Made by a program: the position numbers and the translations under genes
From: Edaphosphingomonas laterariae
Lineage (GTDB): Bacteria; Pseudomonadota; Alphaproteobacteria; Sphingomonadales; Sphingomonadaceae
Reading direction: 5' to 3'
Assembly (NCBI RefSeq): GCF_900188165.1
Contig: NZ_FZOS01000030.1
Location: 1 to 42,991, forward strand
DNA length: 42,991 nucleotides
Notes under the pieces: generated by a model
Told to the model about the DNA's origin: nothing
Databases searched by the model: none
The model's input: only the letters and a program-made list of their open reading frames with translations
In this document: positions 16,758 to 24,441 of the stretch, in pieces
Position numbering within the stretch: position 1 is the first letter of the stretch
Layout of the letters: each line of letters starts with the position of its first letter

Positions 16758-18437
16758 TTACTCGGCGGGCTGCGGGGCGGCTTGGGGGGCAGGGGCGGCG
16801 AGCGGGCGATCCCGCGCGGGATCATAAGCCGGCATGCTCATCGGCTGTTCGTCGCGCTGGCGGCCCGCGATGGTTGCCCACACGTTCCACACCATCACCA
16901 CGGCACCGGCGAGGTAGAGGGCGCCGCCCACCGCGCGGAGCACGTAATAAGGGAACATGGCGGCGACGACTTCGGAGAAGGCGTAGACCAGATAGCCGTC
17001 CGACCCATATTCGCGCCACATCAGGCCCTGGGTGATGCCGGCCACCCACATCGCGGCGGCGTAGAGCACGATGCCCAGCGTCGCGAGCCAGAAGTGCCAG
17101 TTGACCATGCGCAGCGAATAGAGCCGTTCACGCCCCCAGAGACGCGGCACGAGGAAGTAGATCGCCGCGAAGCTGATCATCCCGTTCCAGCCGAGCGCGC
17201 CGGCGTGGACGTGGCCGATGGTCCATTCGGTATAGTGGCTGAGCGAGTTGACCGCCTTGATCGACAGCATCGGCCCTTCGAAGGTGGCCATGCCGTAAAA
17301 GGCCATCGCCATCACCATCATGCGGATGATCGGATCGGTGCGGATCTTGTCCCATGCGCCGTTCAGCGTCATCAGGCCGTTGATCATGCCGCCCCAGCTC
17401 GGCATCCACAGGACCACCGAAAACACCATGCCCAGCGTCTGCGCCCAATCGGGCAGCGCGGTGTAGTGCAGGTGGTGCGGCCCTGCCCAGATGTAGAGGA
17501 AGATCAGCGACCAGAAGTGGATGATCGACAGGCGATAGCTGTAGACCGGCCGTTCCGCCTGCTTGGGCACGAAGTAATACATCATCGCCAGGAAGGGCGT
17601 GGTCAGGAAGAAGGCGACGGCGTTGTGGCCGTACCACCACTGGGTCAACGCATCCTGCACGCCGGCAAAGGCGGAATAGCTTTTCGATCCGAACAGGCTG
17701 ACGGGGATCGCCAGATTGTTCACGATGTGCAGCATCGCGATGGTGATGATGAAGCTGAGGTAGAACCAGTTCGCCACGTAGATATGCGGTTCGCGGCGCT
17801 TCAGGATCGTGCCGACGAACACGACGAAATAGGCGACCCAGACGATCGTGAGCCACAGATCGACATACCATTCGGGTTCCGCATATTCGCGGCTTTCGGT
17901 GATGCCGAGCACATAGCCCGTCGCCGCCAGCACGATGAACAGCTGGTATCCCCAGAAGACGAAACGGGCGAGCGTCGGGAAAGCGAGCCGCGCCCGGCAG
18001 GTGCGCTGGACGACATAATAGCTCGTCGCGATCAGCACGTTGCCGCCGAAGGCGAAGATCACGCCCGACGTATGCAGCGGGCGCAGCCGGCCGAAGCTGG
18101 TGAATTCGGACCCGAGGTTGAGCGCGGGAAAGGCGAGCTGGAGCGCGATGAACAGGCCGACCAGAAAGCCGACCATGCCCCAGCCGATCGTTGCCAATAT
18201 GCCCCAGCGGACCGGATCGTCATCATAGACGCCTTCATCCGCCGGCACTTTCAGCACGCCACGCGCGAGCGCGGCATAATCGGTGCGGCTCATGCCCACC
18301 CACATCGCCGTCAGCGCGGCGAGCGCGACGATCGTCATGTGGACGGCGAAGCCGGAATCGTTCGCCAGCATGATGCCGACGAAGGCTAGCAGCGCGATGG
18401 CGAACCACCCCCCTGTCTTGAGCAGCAAGCTTTCCAT
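16758..18437 (-). CDS. ccoN: cbb3 oxidase catalytic subunit CcoN
   Basis: A 559-residue heme-copper oxidase subunit I of the high-affinity C family, which reduces oxygen to water at the inner membrane. About twelve or more helices are visible. Heme and copper ligand histidines can be placed in [11 protein letters not shown] (low-spin heme), [20 protein letters not shown] and [13 protein letters not shown]. The ATG at 18437 ([10 protein letters not shown]) is preceded by AGGA; the frame is open further upstream but without a better start. It heads the ccoNOQP-GHIS string. The 262-base gap to the divergent fnr gene holds an FNR box (18654-18667), which would leave a leader of about 180 bases if it acts at -41.5 on this gene. 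Confidence 0.96.
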   Translation of the reverse strand: MESLLLKTGGWFAIALLAFVGIMLANDSGFAVHMTIVALAALTAMWVGMSRTDYAALARGVLKVPADEGVYDDDPVRWGILATIGWGMVGFLVGLFIALQLAFPALNLGSEFTSFGRLRPLHTSGVIFAFGGNVLIATSYYVVQRTCRARLAFPTLARFVFWGYQLFIVLAATGYVLGITESREYAEPEWYVDLWLTIVWVAYFVVFVGTILKRREPHIYVANWFYLSFIITIAMLHIVNNLAIPVSLFGSKSYSAFAGVQDALTQWWYGHNAVAFFLTTPFLAMMYYFVPKQAERPVYSYRLSIIHFWSLIFLYIWAGPHHLHYTALPDWAQTLGMVFSVVLWMPSWGGMINGLMTLNGAWDKIRTDPIIRMMVMAMAFYGMATFEGPMLSIKAVNSLSHYTEWTIGHVHAGALGWNGMISFAAIYFLVPRLWGRERLYSLRMVNWHFWLATLGIVLYAAAMWVAGITQGLMWREYGSDGYLVYAFSEVVAAMFPYYVLRAVGGALYLAGAVVMVWNVWATIAGRQRDEQPMSMPAYDPARDRPLAAPAPQAAPQPAE

Positions 18438-18653
18438 TGTCGTCCTGTTCCCGCCTGTCCGTGCGATGCTGTCTCCGCGCTGCGGCCGCGCGGCCGCGAC
18501 GTGCGCGATTTCAACGCTGTGGGCCAAATGGGCGGCGCGGCGATATACGGGATATCCCTAGGCTCGCGGACGCGGCCGACTACGTAGAATTGCGGCTTAC
18601 GCGGCGCGGCCGCAGCCAATAGGCCTTGTCCCATGGCTCCACCGCCCGGCGCA

Positions 18654-18667
18654 TTGATCTGGATCAT
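18654..18667. promoter_or_regulatory. FNR-type box between ccoN and fnr
   Basis: TTGATCTGGATCAT matches the FNR consensus TTGAT-N4-ATCAA except for the last base. It is centred only about 40 bases before the fnr start codon, so on fnr it probably overlaps the promoter (autorepression); on ccoN it fits activation with a leader of about 180 bases. Which gene it serves is not settled by the sequence. Confidence 0.75.
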
Positions 18668-18699
18668 GACGGGGCGAATTTTTCGGGGGACGACGAACC

Positions 18700-19437
18700 A
18701 TGGCGTCATTGGCATTGGCCGTAGCCGATCAGGCCTTAGCGGATCTGCCGCCCACCCATCCGTGCGGGACGTGCCCGGTGCGCGACATCGCGGTGTGCGG
18801 CGCGCTCGACGATGCGTCGTTGCGCTGTTTCAAGGAAGGTGGGCCGACCGTCGCCTATGATGCGGGCGAAACGGTTGCGTTCGAAGGCGATGCCGCGACC
18901 AGCGTCTATACGCTGACCGCCGGCCTGCTTCGTCTGTCGCGTTTCCTGCCCGATGGCCGACGGCAGATTGCGGGCTTCCTGTTCCCCGGCGACTTCCTGG
19001 GCCTGACGCTGGAAAAGGAACATGCCTTCACCGTGCAGGCGGTGGTGCCGTCCACCCTGTGCCGCTTTCCGCGCCCGCGCTTCGACAGCTTCGCGGCGGG
19101 GCAACCGGCGCTTGAGCGGCGGCTTTATGCCCTTGCCGCGCAGGAACTGGCGGCGGCGCGCGAGCAACTCGTCCTCCTCGGCCGCAAGACCGCGACCGAA
19201 CGGATCGCGTCCTTTCTGCTGATGCTGGCCCGGCGCGGGCGGGCCGAGGGGACGGCGGCGGACGATATCCGCATTCCCGTCTCCCGCGCGGACATGGGCG
19301 ATTATCTCGGCCTGCGTATCGAGACGGTGAGCCGTGAACTCAGCAATCTCAAGGCCGCGCGCGTCATCCAGTTCACCGGCCGCCAGACCTTGCGGCTGTG
19401 CGATCGCGATCGGATCGAGCAACTCGCCGAGGGCTGA
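18700..19437 (+). CDS. FNR/FnrL-type 4Fe-4S oxygen-responsive transcription regulator
   Basis: A 245-residue Crp/Fnr-family regulator. The N-terminal cluster ligands are visible as Cys22-x2-Cys25-x7-Cys33 (CGTCPVRDIAVC), and Cys121 (STLCRFPR) corresponds to the fourth ligand, Cys122 of E. coli FNR. A cyclic-nucleotide-binding-type beta-barrel spans about residues 45-145. The dimer helix and winged helix-turn-helix follow, with GLRIETVSRELSNL carrying the E-x2-S-R recognition residues that read TTGAT half-sites. The gene is therefore a true oxygen-labile FNR/FnrL, not a FixK lacking the cluster. Boxes it could bind lie at 9937, 9961, 18654 and 19554. It is divergent from ccoN. Confidence 0.94.
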   Translation: MASLALAVADQALADLPPTHPCGTCPVRDIAVCGALDDASLRCFKEGGPTVAYDAGETVAFEGDAATSVYTLTAGLLRLSRFLPDGRRQIAGFLFPGDFLGLTLEKEHAFTVQAVVPSTLCRFPRPRFDSFAAGQPALERRLYALAAQELAAAREQLVLLGRKTATERIASFLLMLARRGRAEGTAADDIRIPVSRADMGDYLGLRIETVSRELSNLKAARVIQFTGRQTLRLCDRDRIEQLAEG

Positions 19438-19460
19438 TCCGGCGCATCGGTTTGTTGCTT

Positions 19461-19512
19461 TGCGTATTGTTTTACGCATATCGGCATCATGAGGCATTCA
19501 TGGTGCCGATAT
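19461..19512 (+). terminator. Two nested stem-loops after fnr
   Basis: A 6-base stem (19461-19466 with 19473-19478, TGCGTA/TACGCA) is followed at once by a long stem: 19478-19492 pairs with 19498-19512 at 14 of 15 positions around a five-base loop, then TCGTTTTA. This is a reasonable terminator for fnr, although the T-run is weak; an operator role is possible. Confidence 0.45.
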
Positions 19513-19553
19513 TCGTTTTATGATCTGGATTGGGAATCGCATTTCGCGCTAAT

Positions 19554-19567
19554 TTGATCTGGATCAA
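19554..19567 (+). promoter_or_regulatory. Perfect FNR box at class II spacing before the dioxygenase operon
   Basis: TTGATCTGGATCAA is an exact match to TTGAT-N4-ATCAA. It is centred at 19560.5. A -10-like hexamer TATCCT at 19589-19594 predicts a transcript start near 19601-19602, which puts the box at -41.5, the classical activating position. The start codon follows at 19625. Confidence 0.8.
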
Positions 19568-19588
19568 TGAAGCGATCCACCCACCGTC

Positions 19589-19594
19589 TATCCT
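19589..19594 (+). promoter_or_regulatory. Putative -10 element of the dioxygenase operon
   Basis: TATCCT resembles the sigma-70 -10 consensus and lies at the distance from the FNR box expected for a class II FNR promoter. No good -35 hexamer is present, as expected when the box replaces it. This is an inference from spacing. Confidence 0.45.
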
Positions 19595-19624
19595 CACCCG
19601 GTAAGGACAGACCGGGAGGCGAGG

Positions 19625-20545
19625 GTGAGGATCAAGGCGCTTTCATATGCGGTGGTCGACGCCGTTGCGCCCGAAGCATGGGCGCGTTTCGGCGAAGATG
19701 TGCTCGGCATGATGGCGATTGCCGGCGATGGCGGCGTGGCCCTGAAGATGGATGCCCGCGCGGGCCGCATCTTCATCCGCCCAGGCGCGGTCGATCGCTA
19801 CGCGGCGAGCGGCTGGGAAATCGCCGATCAGGCACAATTCCGCGCCGCGCTCGACAAGCTGAATGCCGCTGGCGTCGCCTTCACCCGTGGCACGGCGGCG
19901 GAATGCGCTTTCCGCCATGTCCAGGATCTCGTCCGTTTTCAGGATCCTTCCGGCAACCAGCACGAACTGGCGCTGGGTTTCGTTACCGATTTCGCCGGTT
20001 TTCAGTCGCCGCAGGGGGTGCCGCGTTTCATCACCGATGAACTTGGCTTCGGCCACGTCGTGCTGCCCGCGCCGGATTTTGATCGAACGGCAGCCTTCCT
20101 TGCCGACGTGATGGGCTTCGGCCTGGCCGACATCTTGGTCCACCGCCCGATGGGGCCGGCCGGCCCCGCGCAGCGCATCCATTTCCTCCATTGCGACAAT
20201 GGCCGCCACCACAGCCTTGCTTTGTTCGAGGGCGAGGTGCCGGCGGGCTGCGTCCACCTGATGGTCGAGGTGGAAAGCATGGACGAAGTGGGCCGTGCTT
20301 ATGATCGGATGCTGCGCGCCGGCGTGCCGCTGATGGCCACGCTCGGCAAGCACACCAACGATCATATGACCAGCTTCTACATGGCCACGCCGGGCGGCTT
20401 CGCGCTCGAATATGGCTATGGCGGCCGGACCGTCGATTGGGACCGGCACACGCTTTTCGAAAGCACGTCGGTCAGCCTCTGGGGTCACGACTTCAGTGTC
20501 GGCTTCGCCGCCGCCGATCCAGCAACGCTCGCCAATGCGGCCTGA
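19625..20545 (+). CDS. Type I extradiol ring-cleavage dioxygenase (BphC/HsaC-like)
   Basis: A 306-residue two-domain vicinal-oxygen-chelate enzyme that would open a catechol ring next to the diol, using Fe(II) and O2. The metal ligands line up with BphC: His144 (GFGHVVLP), His211 (CVHLMVEVE) and Glu262 (ALEYGYGG). Second-shell residues are also present: the HH pair at 195-196 (GRHHSLALF), His243 and Tyr252 nine residues later. The start is GTG with a GGGAGGCGAGG purine stretch upstream. The next gene begins ten bases after the stop. The HsaA- and KshA-like partners suggest a steroid-derived catechol, but biphenyl-type or other polycyclic substrates are not excluded. Confidence 0.88.
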   Translation: MRIKALSYAVVDAVAPEAWARFGEDVLGMMAIAGDGGVALKMDARAGRIFIRPGAVDRYAASGWEIADQAQFRAALDKLNAAGVAFTRGTAAECAFRHVQDLVRFQDPSGNQHELALGFVTDFAGFQSPQGVPRFITDELGFGHVVLPAPDFDRTAAFLADVMGFGLADILVHRPMGPAGPAQRIHFLHCDNGRHHSLALFEGEVPAGCVHLMVEVESMDEVGRAYDRMLRAGVPLMATLGKHTNDHMTSFYMATPGGFALEYGYGGRTVDWDRHTLFESTSVSLWGHDFSVGFAAADPATLANAA

Positions 20546-20555
20546 CGGGAGACAA

Positions 20556-21752
20556 ATGATGCACGGTTCCAGCGCCCTATCTTCGCAAGAAACCGCCGAA
20601 TTGCTCGCCCGTGCCGGGGCGATGGTGCCCACGTTGCGGGCACGCGCCGCACAGTGCGAGGCGGAGGGCAAGGTGCCTGACGAAACCATTCGCGACTTTC
20701 AGGAAGCGGGTTTCTTCAGGATCCTCCAGCCGGCGCGGTGGGGCGGGTTCGAGATGGACCCCGAAGCCTTCTACGCCGCCCAGATGAAGCTCGCCGAAGG
20801 CTGCATGTCCTCGGCCTGGGTGCTCGGCGTGGTCGCGGTGCATAACTGGCAGCTCGCGCTGTTCGATCCGCAGGCGCAGGCCGATGTGTGGGCCGAAGAC
20901 AGCAGCACGCTGATCGCTTCGTCCTATATGCCGCGCGCCAAGGTGGTGCCGGTGGATGGCGGCTACCGGATCAGTGGCCGCTGGGGCTTTTCCTCGGGCG
21001 TCGATCATTGCGCCTGGGTGTTCCTCGGCGGGCTTGTGCCCGATCCCGAAGGTGGCGCGCCGGATTACCGCACCTTCCTCGTCCCGCGCGCGGATTTCAC
21101 CGTCGATCGTATCTGGGATACGCTGGGCCTGCGCGGCACCGGCAGCCAGGACGTCGTGGTGGAGGACGCGTTCGTGCCGGCCTATCGCTCGCACCGTTCC
21201 AAGGACGGTTTCGCGGCAACCAGCCCGGGCCTGAAGCTCAACGACGCGCCCTTGTTCAAGCTGCCTTTTGGCCAGATCTTCGTCCGCGCCGTCTCCTCCT
21301 CGGCGATCGGGGCGCTGCAAGGCGCGCTGGACCAGTTCCGCGACTATGCGGCGGGCCGCGTCAGCAGCAATGATTTCTCGCGCACGGCGGACGACCCCGA
21401 CGCGCAGGTGATCGTCGCCGAAACCGCCGCCGCGATCGACGAGATGAAGCTCACGCTCAACCGCAATTTCGCGGCGTTGATGGCGGGGGCGCGGGCCGGT
21501 GAGGTGCCGGCGCTCGATCAACGGCTGCTGTTCCGTTTCCAGTCGGCGCAGGTGCTCGATCGCTGCGCCCAGCTGATCACGCGGCTATTCTATTCGTGCG
21601 GGGCGCAGGGCGTTTATCGCACCAGCCCGCTGGCGCGCACCTTCGTCGATATCCACACCGGCCGCACGCATGTGGCGAACAACCCGCTGAAGGTGGGCCG
21701 CAATGTCGGCGGCGTCATGCTCGGCAACGCCAATAGCGACACCTTCGTCTGA
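20556..21752 (+). CDS. HsaA-like flavin-dependent monooxygenase (acyl-CoA dehydrogenase fold)
   Basis: A 398-residue flavoprotein of the acyl-CoA dehydrogenase/HpaH-HsaA group. The family order is visible: N-terminal helical domain (PDETIRDFQEAGFFRILQPA, then WGGFEMDP), middle beta domain (YRISGRWGFSSGVDHCAWVF; LGLRGTGSQDVVVEDAFVP) and C-terminal helical domain ending in GRNVGGVMLGN. HsaA hydroxylates a phenolic steroid intermediate next to its OH group, giving the catechol cut by an HsaC-type dioxygenase, which is the preceding gene. A separate flavin reductase (HsaB) is needed and is not in the window. The start is ATG at 20556, followed by a second ATG. Confidence 0.85.
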   Translation: MMHGSSALSSQETAELLARAGAMVPTLRARAAQCEAEGKVPDETIRDFQEAGFFRILQPARWGGFEMDPEAFYAAQMKLAEGCMSSAWVLGVVAVHNWQLALFDPQAQADVWAEDSSTLIASSYMPRAKVVPVDGGYRISGRWGFSSGVDHCAWVFLGGLVPDPEGGAPDYRTFLVPRADFTVDRIWDTLGLRGTGSQDVVVEDAFVPAYRSHRSKDGFAATSPGLKLNDAPLFKLPFGQIFVRAVSSSAIGALQGALDQFRDYAAGRVSSNDFSRTADDPDAQVIVAETAAAIDEMKLTLNRNFAALMAGARAGEVPALDQRLLFRFQSAQVLDRCAQLITRLFYSCGAQGVYRTSPLARTFVDIHTGRTHVANNPLKVGRNVGGVMLGNANSDTFV

Positions 21753-21818
21753 ACCACCCCAACGAAGCGGGGGAGGCGCGACGGCACCCCGCCCGACAAT
21801 CTGGCACAGGAGAGTGAA

Positions 21819-22895
21819 ATGGCCGGTACTGCCGAATATGGCCTGGGCGAACTGACCTTCCCGCGTGGCTGGTTCATGATCGCGGAAAGCAGCGAAGTGG
21901 CCGACAAGCCCGTCGCGCTCCACTATTTCGGCCGCGAGTTCGTGGTCTATCGTGGGGCCAGCGGCCGCGTTTATCTGGTCGACGCTTATTGCCCGCACAT
22001 GAAGGTGCATATCGCGCGCAACACCACATCCTACATCGTGCAGGATGGCGCGCAGATCGAAGGCGAATCCATTCGCTGCCCCGGCCATGGTTGGCGCTTC
22101 GGGCCGGACGGCAAGTGCGACGACATTCCCTATTCCACCCACGGCATCCCCAAGGCCGCCTGCATCCGCACCTTCCCGGTGGTGGAACGCGCGGGCTGCA
22201 TCTGGATGTGGCACGACATGGAGGGCGGGGCGCCCGATTATGACCTGCCGTCGTTCGACGAATGGGACAGGCCGGGCTGGGTGCGCTGGCGGATCGACCA
22301 TCTCGGTACCTTGCCGATCCACCCGCAGGAGATCGTCGACAATATGACGGACTTCGCGCATTTCGTGCCCGTCCACGGCAGCCGCGACATCGTCTATTTC
22401 GAGAACGAGTTTCGCGATCATGTGCTGAAGCAGCGTTTCGGCGCCGAACATCGCACGCTGGTCGCCGATTCCGGCCTGCTGGAAACCGATACCTGGTATA
22501 CCGGGCCGGGCATCCTGCTGTCGCGGATGGAAGGGCAGCATCCCTCGCTGATGATGATCTGCAACACGCCGGTCGAAGATGGCGAGGTGCGGGTGTGGTT
22601 CGCGCTGATGGTGCGCACCGGCGATCAGCAGCCGGGCGACGCCGATGTCGCCATGGCGCGCTCCTATCAGGATGTGGCGCTAAGCGCGTTCGCGCAGGAT
22701 TTCGAGCTGTGGACCCACAAGCAGCCGGCCCTGTCGATCCTGCAGGTTCCTGACGATGGGCCGTTCCACAAGGAGCGGATCTGGTACAAGCAATTCTACA
22801 ATCCGCGCGCCCGCGCCGGCGAATTCCACAAGCGGGTCAACGGCGTGCATGTGACGATGGACCGGCGGCCAGGCCAGTTGCAGAAAGCCGGCTGA
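21819..22895 (+). CDS. Rieske non-heme iron oxygenase, KshA-like
   Basis: A 358-residue oxygenase component. The Rieske cluster ligands are Cys58-Pro-His60 and Cys87-Pro-Gly-His90; the catalytic iron site is DNMTDFAHFVPVH (Asp178, His181, His186) with a likely third ligand Asp294. The overall layout (one chain, about 360 residues) fits 3-ketosteroid 9-alpha-hydroxylase KshA, which opens ring B of androstadienedione. The spacer between the two cluster motifs is 26 residues rather than the usual 15-17, an insertion around NTTSYIVQDGAQIEG. A good AGGAGAG lies upstream. No reductase partner (KshB) is nearby. Other substrates of similar size are possible. Confidence 0.82.
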   Translation: MAGTAEYGLGELTFPRGWFMIAESSEVADKPVALHYFGREFVVYRGASGRVYLVDAYCPHMKVHIARNTTSYIVQDGAQIEGESIRCPGHGWRFGPDGKCDDIPYSTHGIPKAACIRTFPVVERAGCIWMWHDMEGGAPDYDLPSFDEWDRPGWVRWRIDHLGTLPIHPQEIVDNMTDFAHFVPVHGSRDIVYFENEFRDHVLKQRFGAEHRTLVADSGLLETDTWYTGPGILLSRMEGQHPSLMMICNTPVEDGEVRVWFALMVRTGDQQPGDADVAMARSYQDVALSAFAQDFELWTHKQPALSILQVPDDGPFHKERIWYKQFYNPRARAGEFHKRVNGVHVTMDRRPGQLQKAG

Positions 22896-22923
22896 CCAAT
22901 ACCGTTTTCTTCGCGCTGATCCG

Positions 22924-22966
22924 AAAACGCCGCGCCGTTCGATCGCCTCATGCGAACGGTGCGGCG
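22924..22966 (-). terminator. Rho-independent terminator for the AraC gene, possibly bidirectional
   Basis: A long stem pairs 22928-22941 with 22953-22966 at 13 of 14 positions around an 11-base loop. On the minus strand it is followed by TTTT (complement of 22924-22927), the layout of an intrinsic terminator for the minus-strand gene ending at 22995. It lies between two convergent genes. Confidence 0.6.
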
Positions 22967-22994
22967 ATGGGATGGAAGCTGCGCGACATGAACG

Positions 22995-24020
22995 TCAGGG
23001 ATGTTCGCGCCAGCGCTCCACCTGATTGGCAAGATGGGCTTGCAGGCCATGGACTGAACCAGGTTCGGCCGAACCGCCGGCGGAGCCCTGTTTCGCGTCG
23101 CTTGGCGAAAGATCGAACCGGGCGCGGAAGGCGCGGGTGAACTGGGCGCTGCTCGAAAAGCCAAGTTCGAACGCGATCTCGCTGATCGACGTGCCGGCCG
23201 CGTCCGCCGTGCGAAGGCGATGGAAGGCGGTATCCAACCGGCGATTGCGGATCACGGACGCCACGCCTCCGTCATCGGCGAACATGCGGTAAAGATGCGC
23301 GCGCGAGACCTGGAACTCCTGCAAGATCAGCTCGACGCACAGGTCCGGGTTGGTGAGCTGGGTGTCGAGATAGGCCTCGATCCGCTCCCGCAATCGCTGC
23401 GCCAGTGGGCCTTGGGCGTCGGGCAGATCGAGCCTGCGGCGGGAGACGACGGCGGCCAGCACTTCGATCATGGCCGTTTCCGCCGCTCGCGCGTCATCGC
23501 CGTCAAGATCGCCGCCGACTTCGTGAAGATCCACGATGAACCCGCGCAGCAACCGCGCCATCGGATCGGTGGCCGCGAGGACGAGGCCGTGCAGATTGCG
23601 CCGTCCGACGGCCTGATCGATCCGTACGCGCGGAACCGATATGGCAACACGGGCCCCGGCATCGGCATGCGTGACATAGGGCCGCGCGAGATCGAAGATG
23701 CAGATGTCGCCCGTCGCCGCCGTGATTGTGCGGCCTTCGCAATCGCCGCGCAGCGTGCCGGCAACAAGCACCTGGACCAGATAGGTGTCGAGGCCGCTTT
23801 CGACGATCGTTCGGCGATCGCGACGATAACGCTGGGCGTTGAAACGCGTCGTGGCGACGGTGAGCCCCGCAACCGGGCGCGAACTGAACGCACCCCGCAG
23901 GGCGTCGTCCTCGCCGTTCAGAAGCTCCACTTCGAAAAGTGGACGTGAAATATCGCGCCAGAATTCGTCCCGCAAATTGGGTTCGATCTGGTCGGTCGAA
24001 AGGCGAACGCTACGCGGCAT
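22995..24020 (-). CDS. AraC-family transcription regulator with cupin-like sensor domain
   Basis: A 341-residue regulator. The N-terminal two thirds form an AraC-binding-like domain (for example YLVQVLVAGTLRGDCEG and GDICIFDLARPYVTHADAG), and the C-terminal part has the double helix-turn-helix of AraC proteins (VELILQEFQVSRAHLYRMFA and ISEIAFELGFSSSAQFTRAF, then LSPSDAKQ). The ATG at 24020 follows a strong GAGAGGGGGG site. It is convergent with the KshA-like gene and divergent from the giant adhesin gene, with a 421-base gap. It may control the catabolic operon; no ligand can be named. Confidence 0.9.
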   Translation of the reverse strand: MPRSVRLSTDQIEPNLRDEFWRDISRPLFEVELLNGEDDALRGAFSSRPVAGLTVATTRFNAQRYRRDRRTIVESGLDTYLVQVLVAGTLRGDCEGRTITAATGDICIFDLARPYVTHADAGARVAISVPRVRIDQAVGRRNLHGLVLAATDPMARLLRGFIVDLHEVGGDLDGDDARAAETAMIEVLAAVVSRRRLDLPDAQGPLAQRLRERIEAYLDTQLTNPDLCVELILQEFQVSRAHLYRMFADDGGVASVIRNRRLDTAFHRLRTADAAGTSISEIAFELGFSSSAQFTRAFRARFDLSPSDAKQGSAGGSAEPGSVHGLQAHLANQVERWREHP

Positions 24021-24221
24021 GATGCCCCCCCTCTCGCTTTGACCTATGTCAGACCTTTGACTTTGAGACAATTACTGAATCCGGCCGCAAGTCATTCGAG
24101 TGAGACGATTTGCACTATCTTATGGGACGCCTTGGAAAGCCGGGTGCGGATGCTTGTGCTAGGCCATTGCCATAGGGTTGGTCCGTTGCGCTTGCTGCGC
24201 AGCGCGGCGGACGTTGGTTCG

Positions 24222-24303
24222 ACTCAGCAAAGGGCAAACTGTCGGTGACGGCAAGACGCAAAACCTCCGGCCTTTTCTGTTGAAGGTAGCGGGGTTGCCT
24301 GGG
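24222..24303 (+). promoter_or_regulatory. c-di-GMP-I (GEMM-I) riboswitch
   Basis: This leader RNA shows the GEMM-I signature in order: GGGCAAAC at 24232-24239; a five-pair stem, 24240-24244 with 24249-24253, closed by a GNRA tetraloop GTGA (24245-24248); GACGCAAAACCTCCGGCC at 24255-24272; and AAGGTAGCGGGGTTGCC at 24283-24299. The outer helix can form between 24225-24230 and 24295-24301 with one bulged base. Compared with the Vibrio Vc2 aptamer, the strongly conserved blocks are almost unchanged. It ends about 140 bases before the start of the giant autotransporter gene on the same strand, so c-di-GMP probably controls adhesin expression. Whether binding turns expression on or off cannot be read with certainty. 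Confidence 0.9.
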
Positions 24304-24441
24304 GGGCGGGCGATGAAGACGTAACGCATTGCGATGCCCGGGCGGCCCGGGCGGTTCAGGACAATCAGGGAATGTGAACGGCAGTCCTGCGCGCCGTGCA
24401 GGATTCGTGCGCCGTTTTCGCGCGTAGATCGGGGTATATCC
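24304..24441 (+). promoter_or_regulatory. Likely expression platform between riboswitch and adhesin start
   Basis: This 138-base stretch can form several hairpins: GCCCGGG/CCCGGGC (24336-24342 with 24346-24352), TCCTGC/GCAGGA (24385-24390 with 24398-24403) and a small GC stem around 24408-24423 just before the GGGG at 24431-24434 that serves as a weak ribosome-binding site. None has a clear T-run, so control of translation seems at least as likely as termination. The rest of the gap (24021-24221) must hold the promoters of both divergent genes, but I cannot name one. Confidence 0.4.

Noticed and set aside
19525-19545. Second FNR-like site TTATGATCTGGATTGG before the dioxygenase operon
   Set aside because: The half-sites TTGAT and ATCAA are both broken; only the central CTGG matches.
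19567-19624. ATG overlapping the FNR box as a gene start
   Set aside because: That frame does not encode the dioxygenase and has no homology; the true start is the GTG at 19625.
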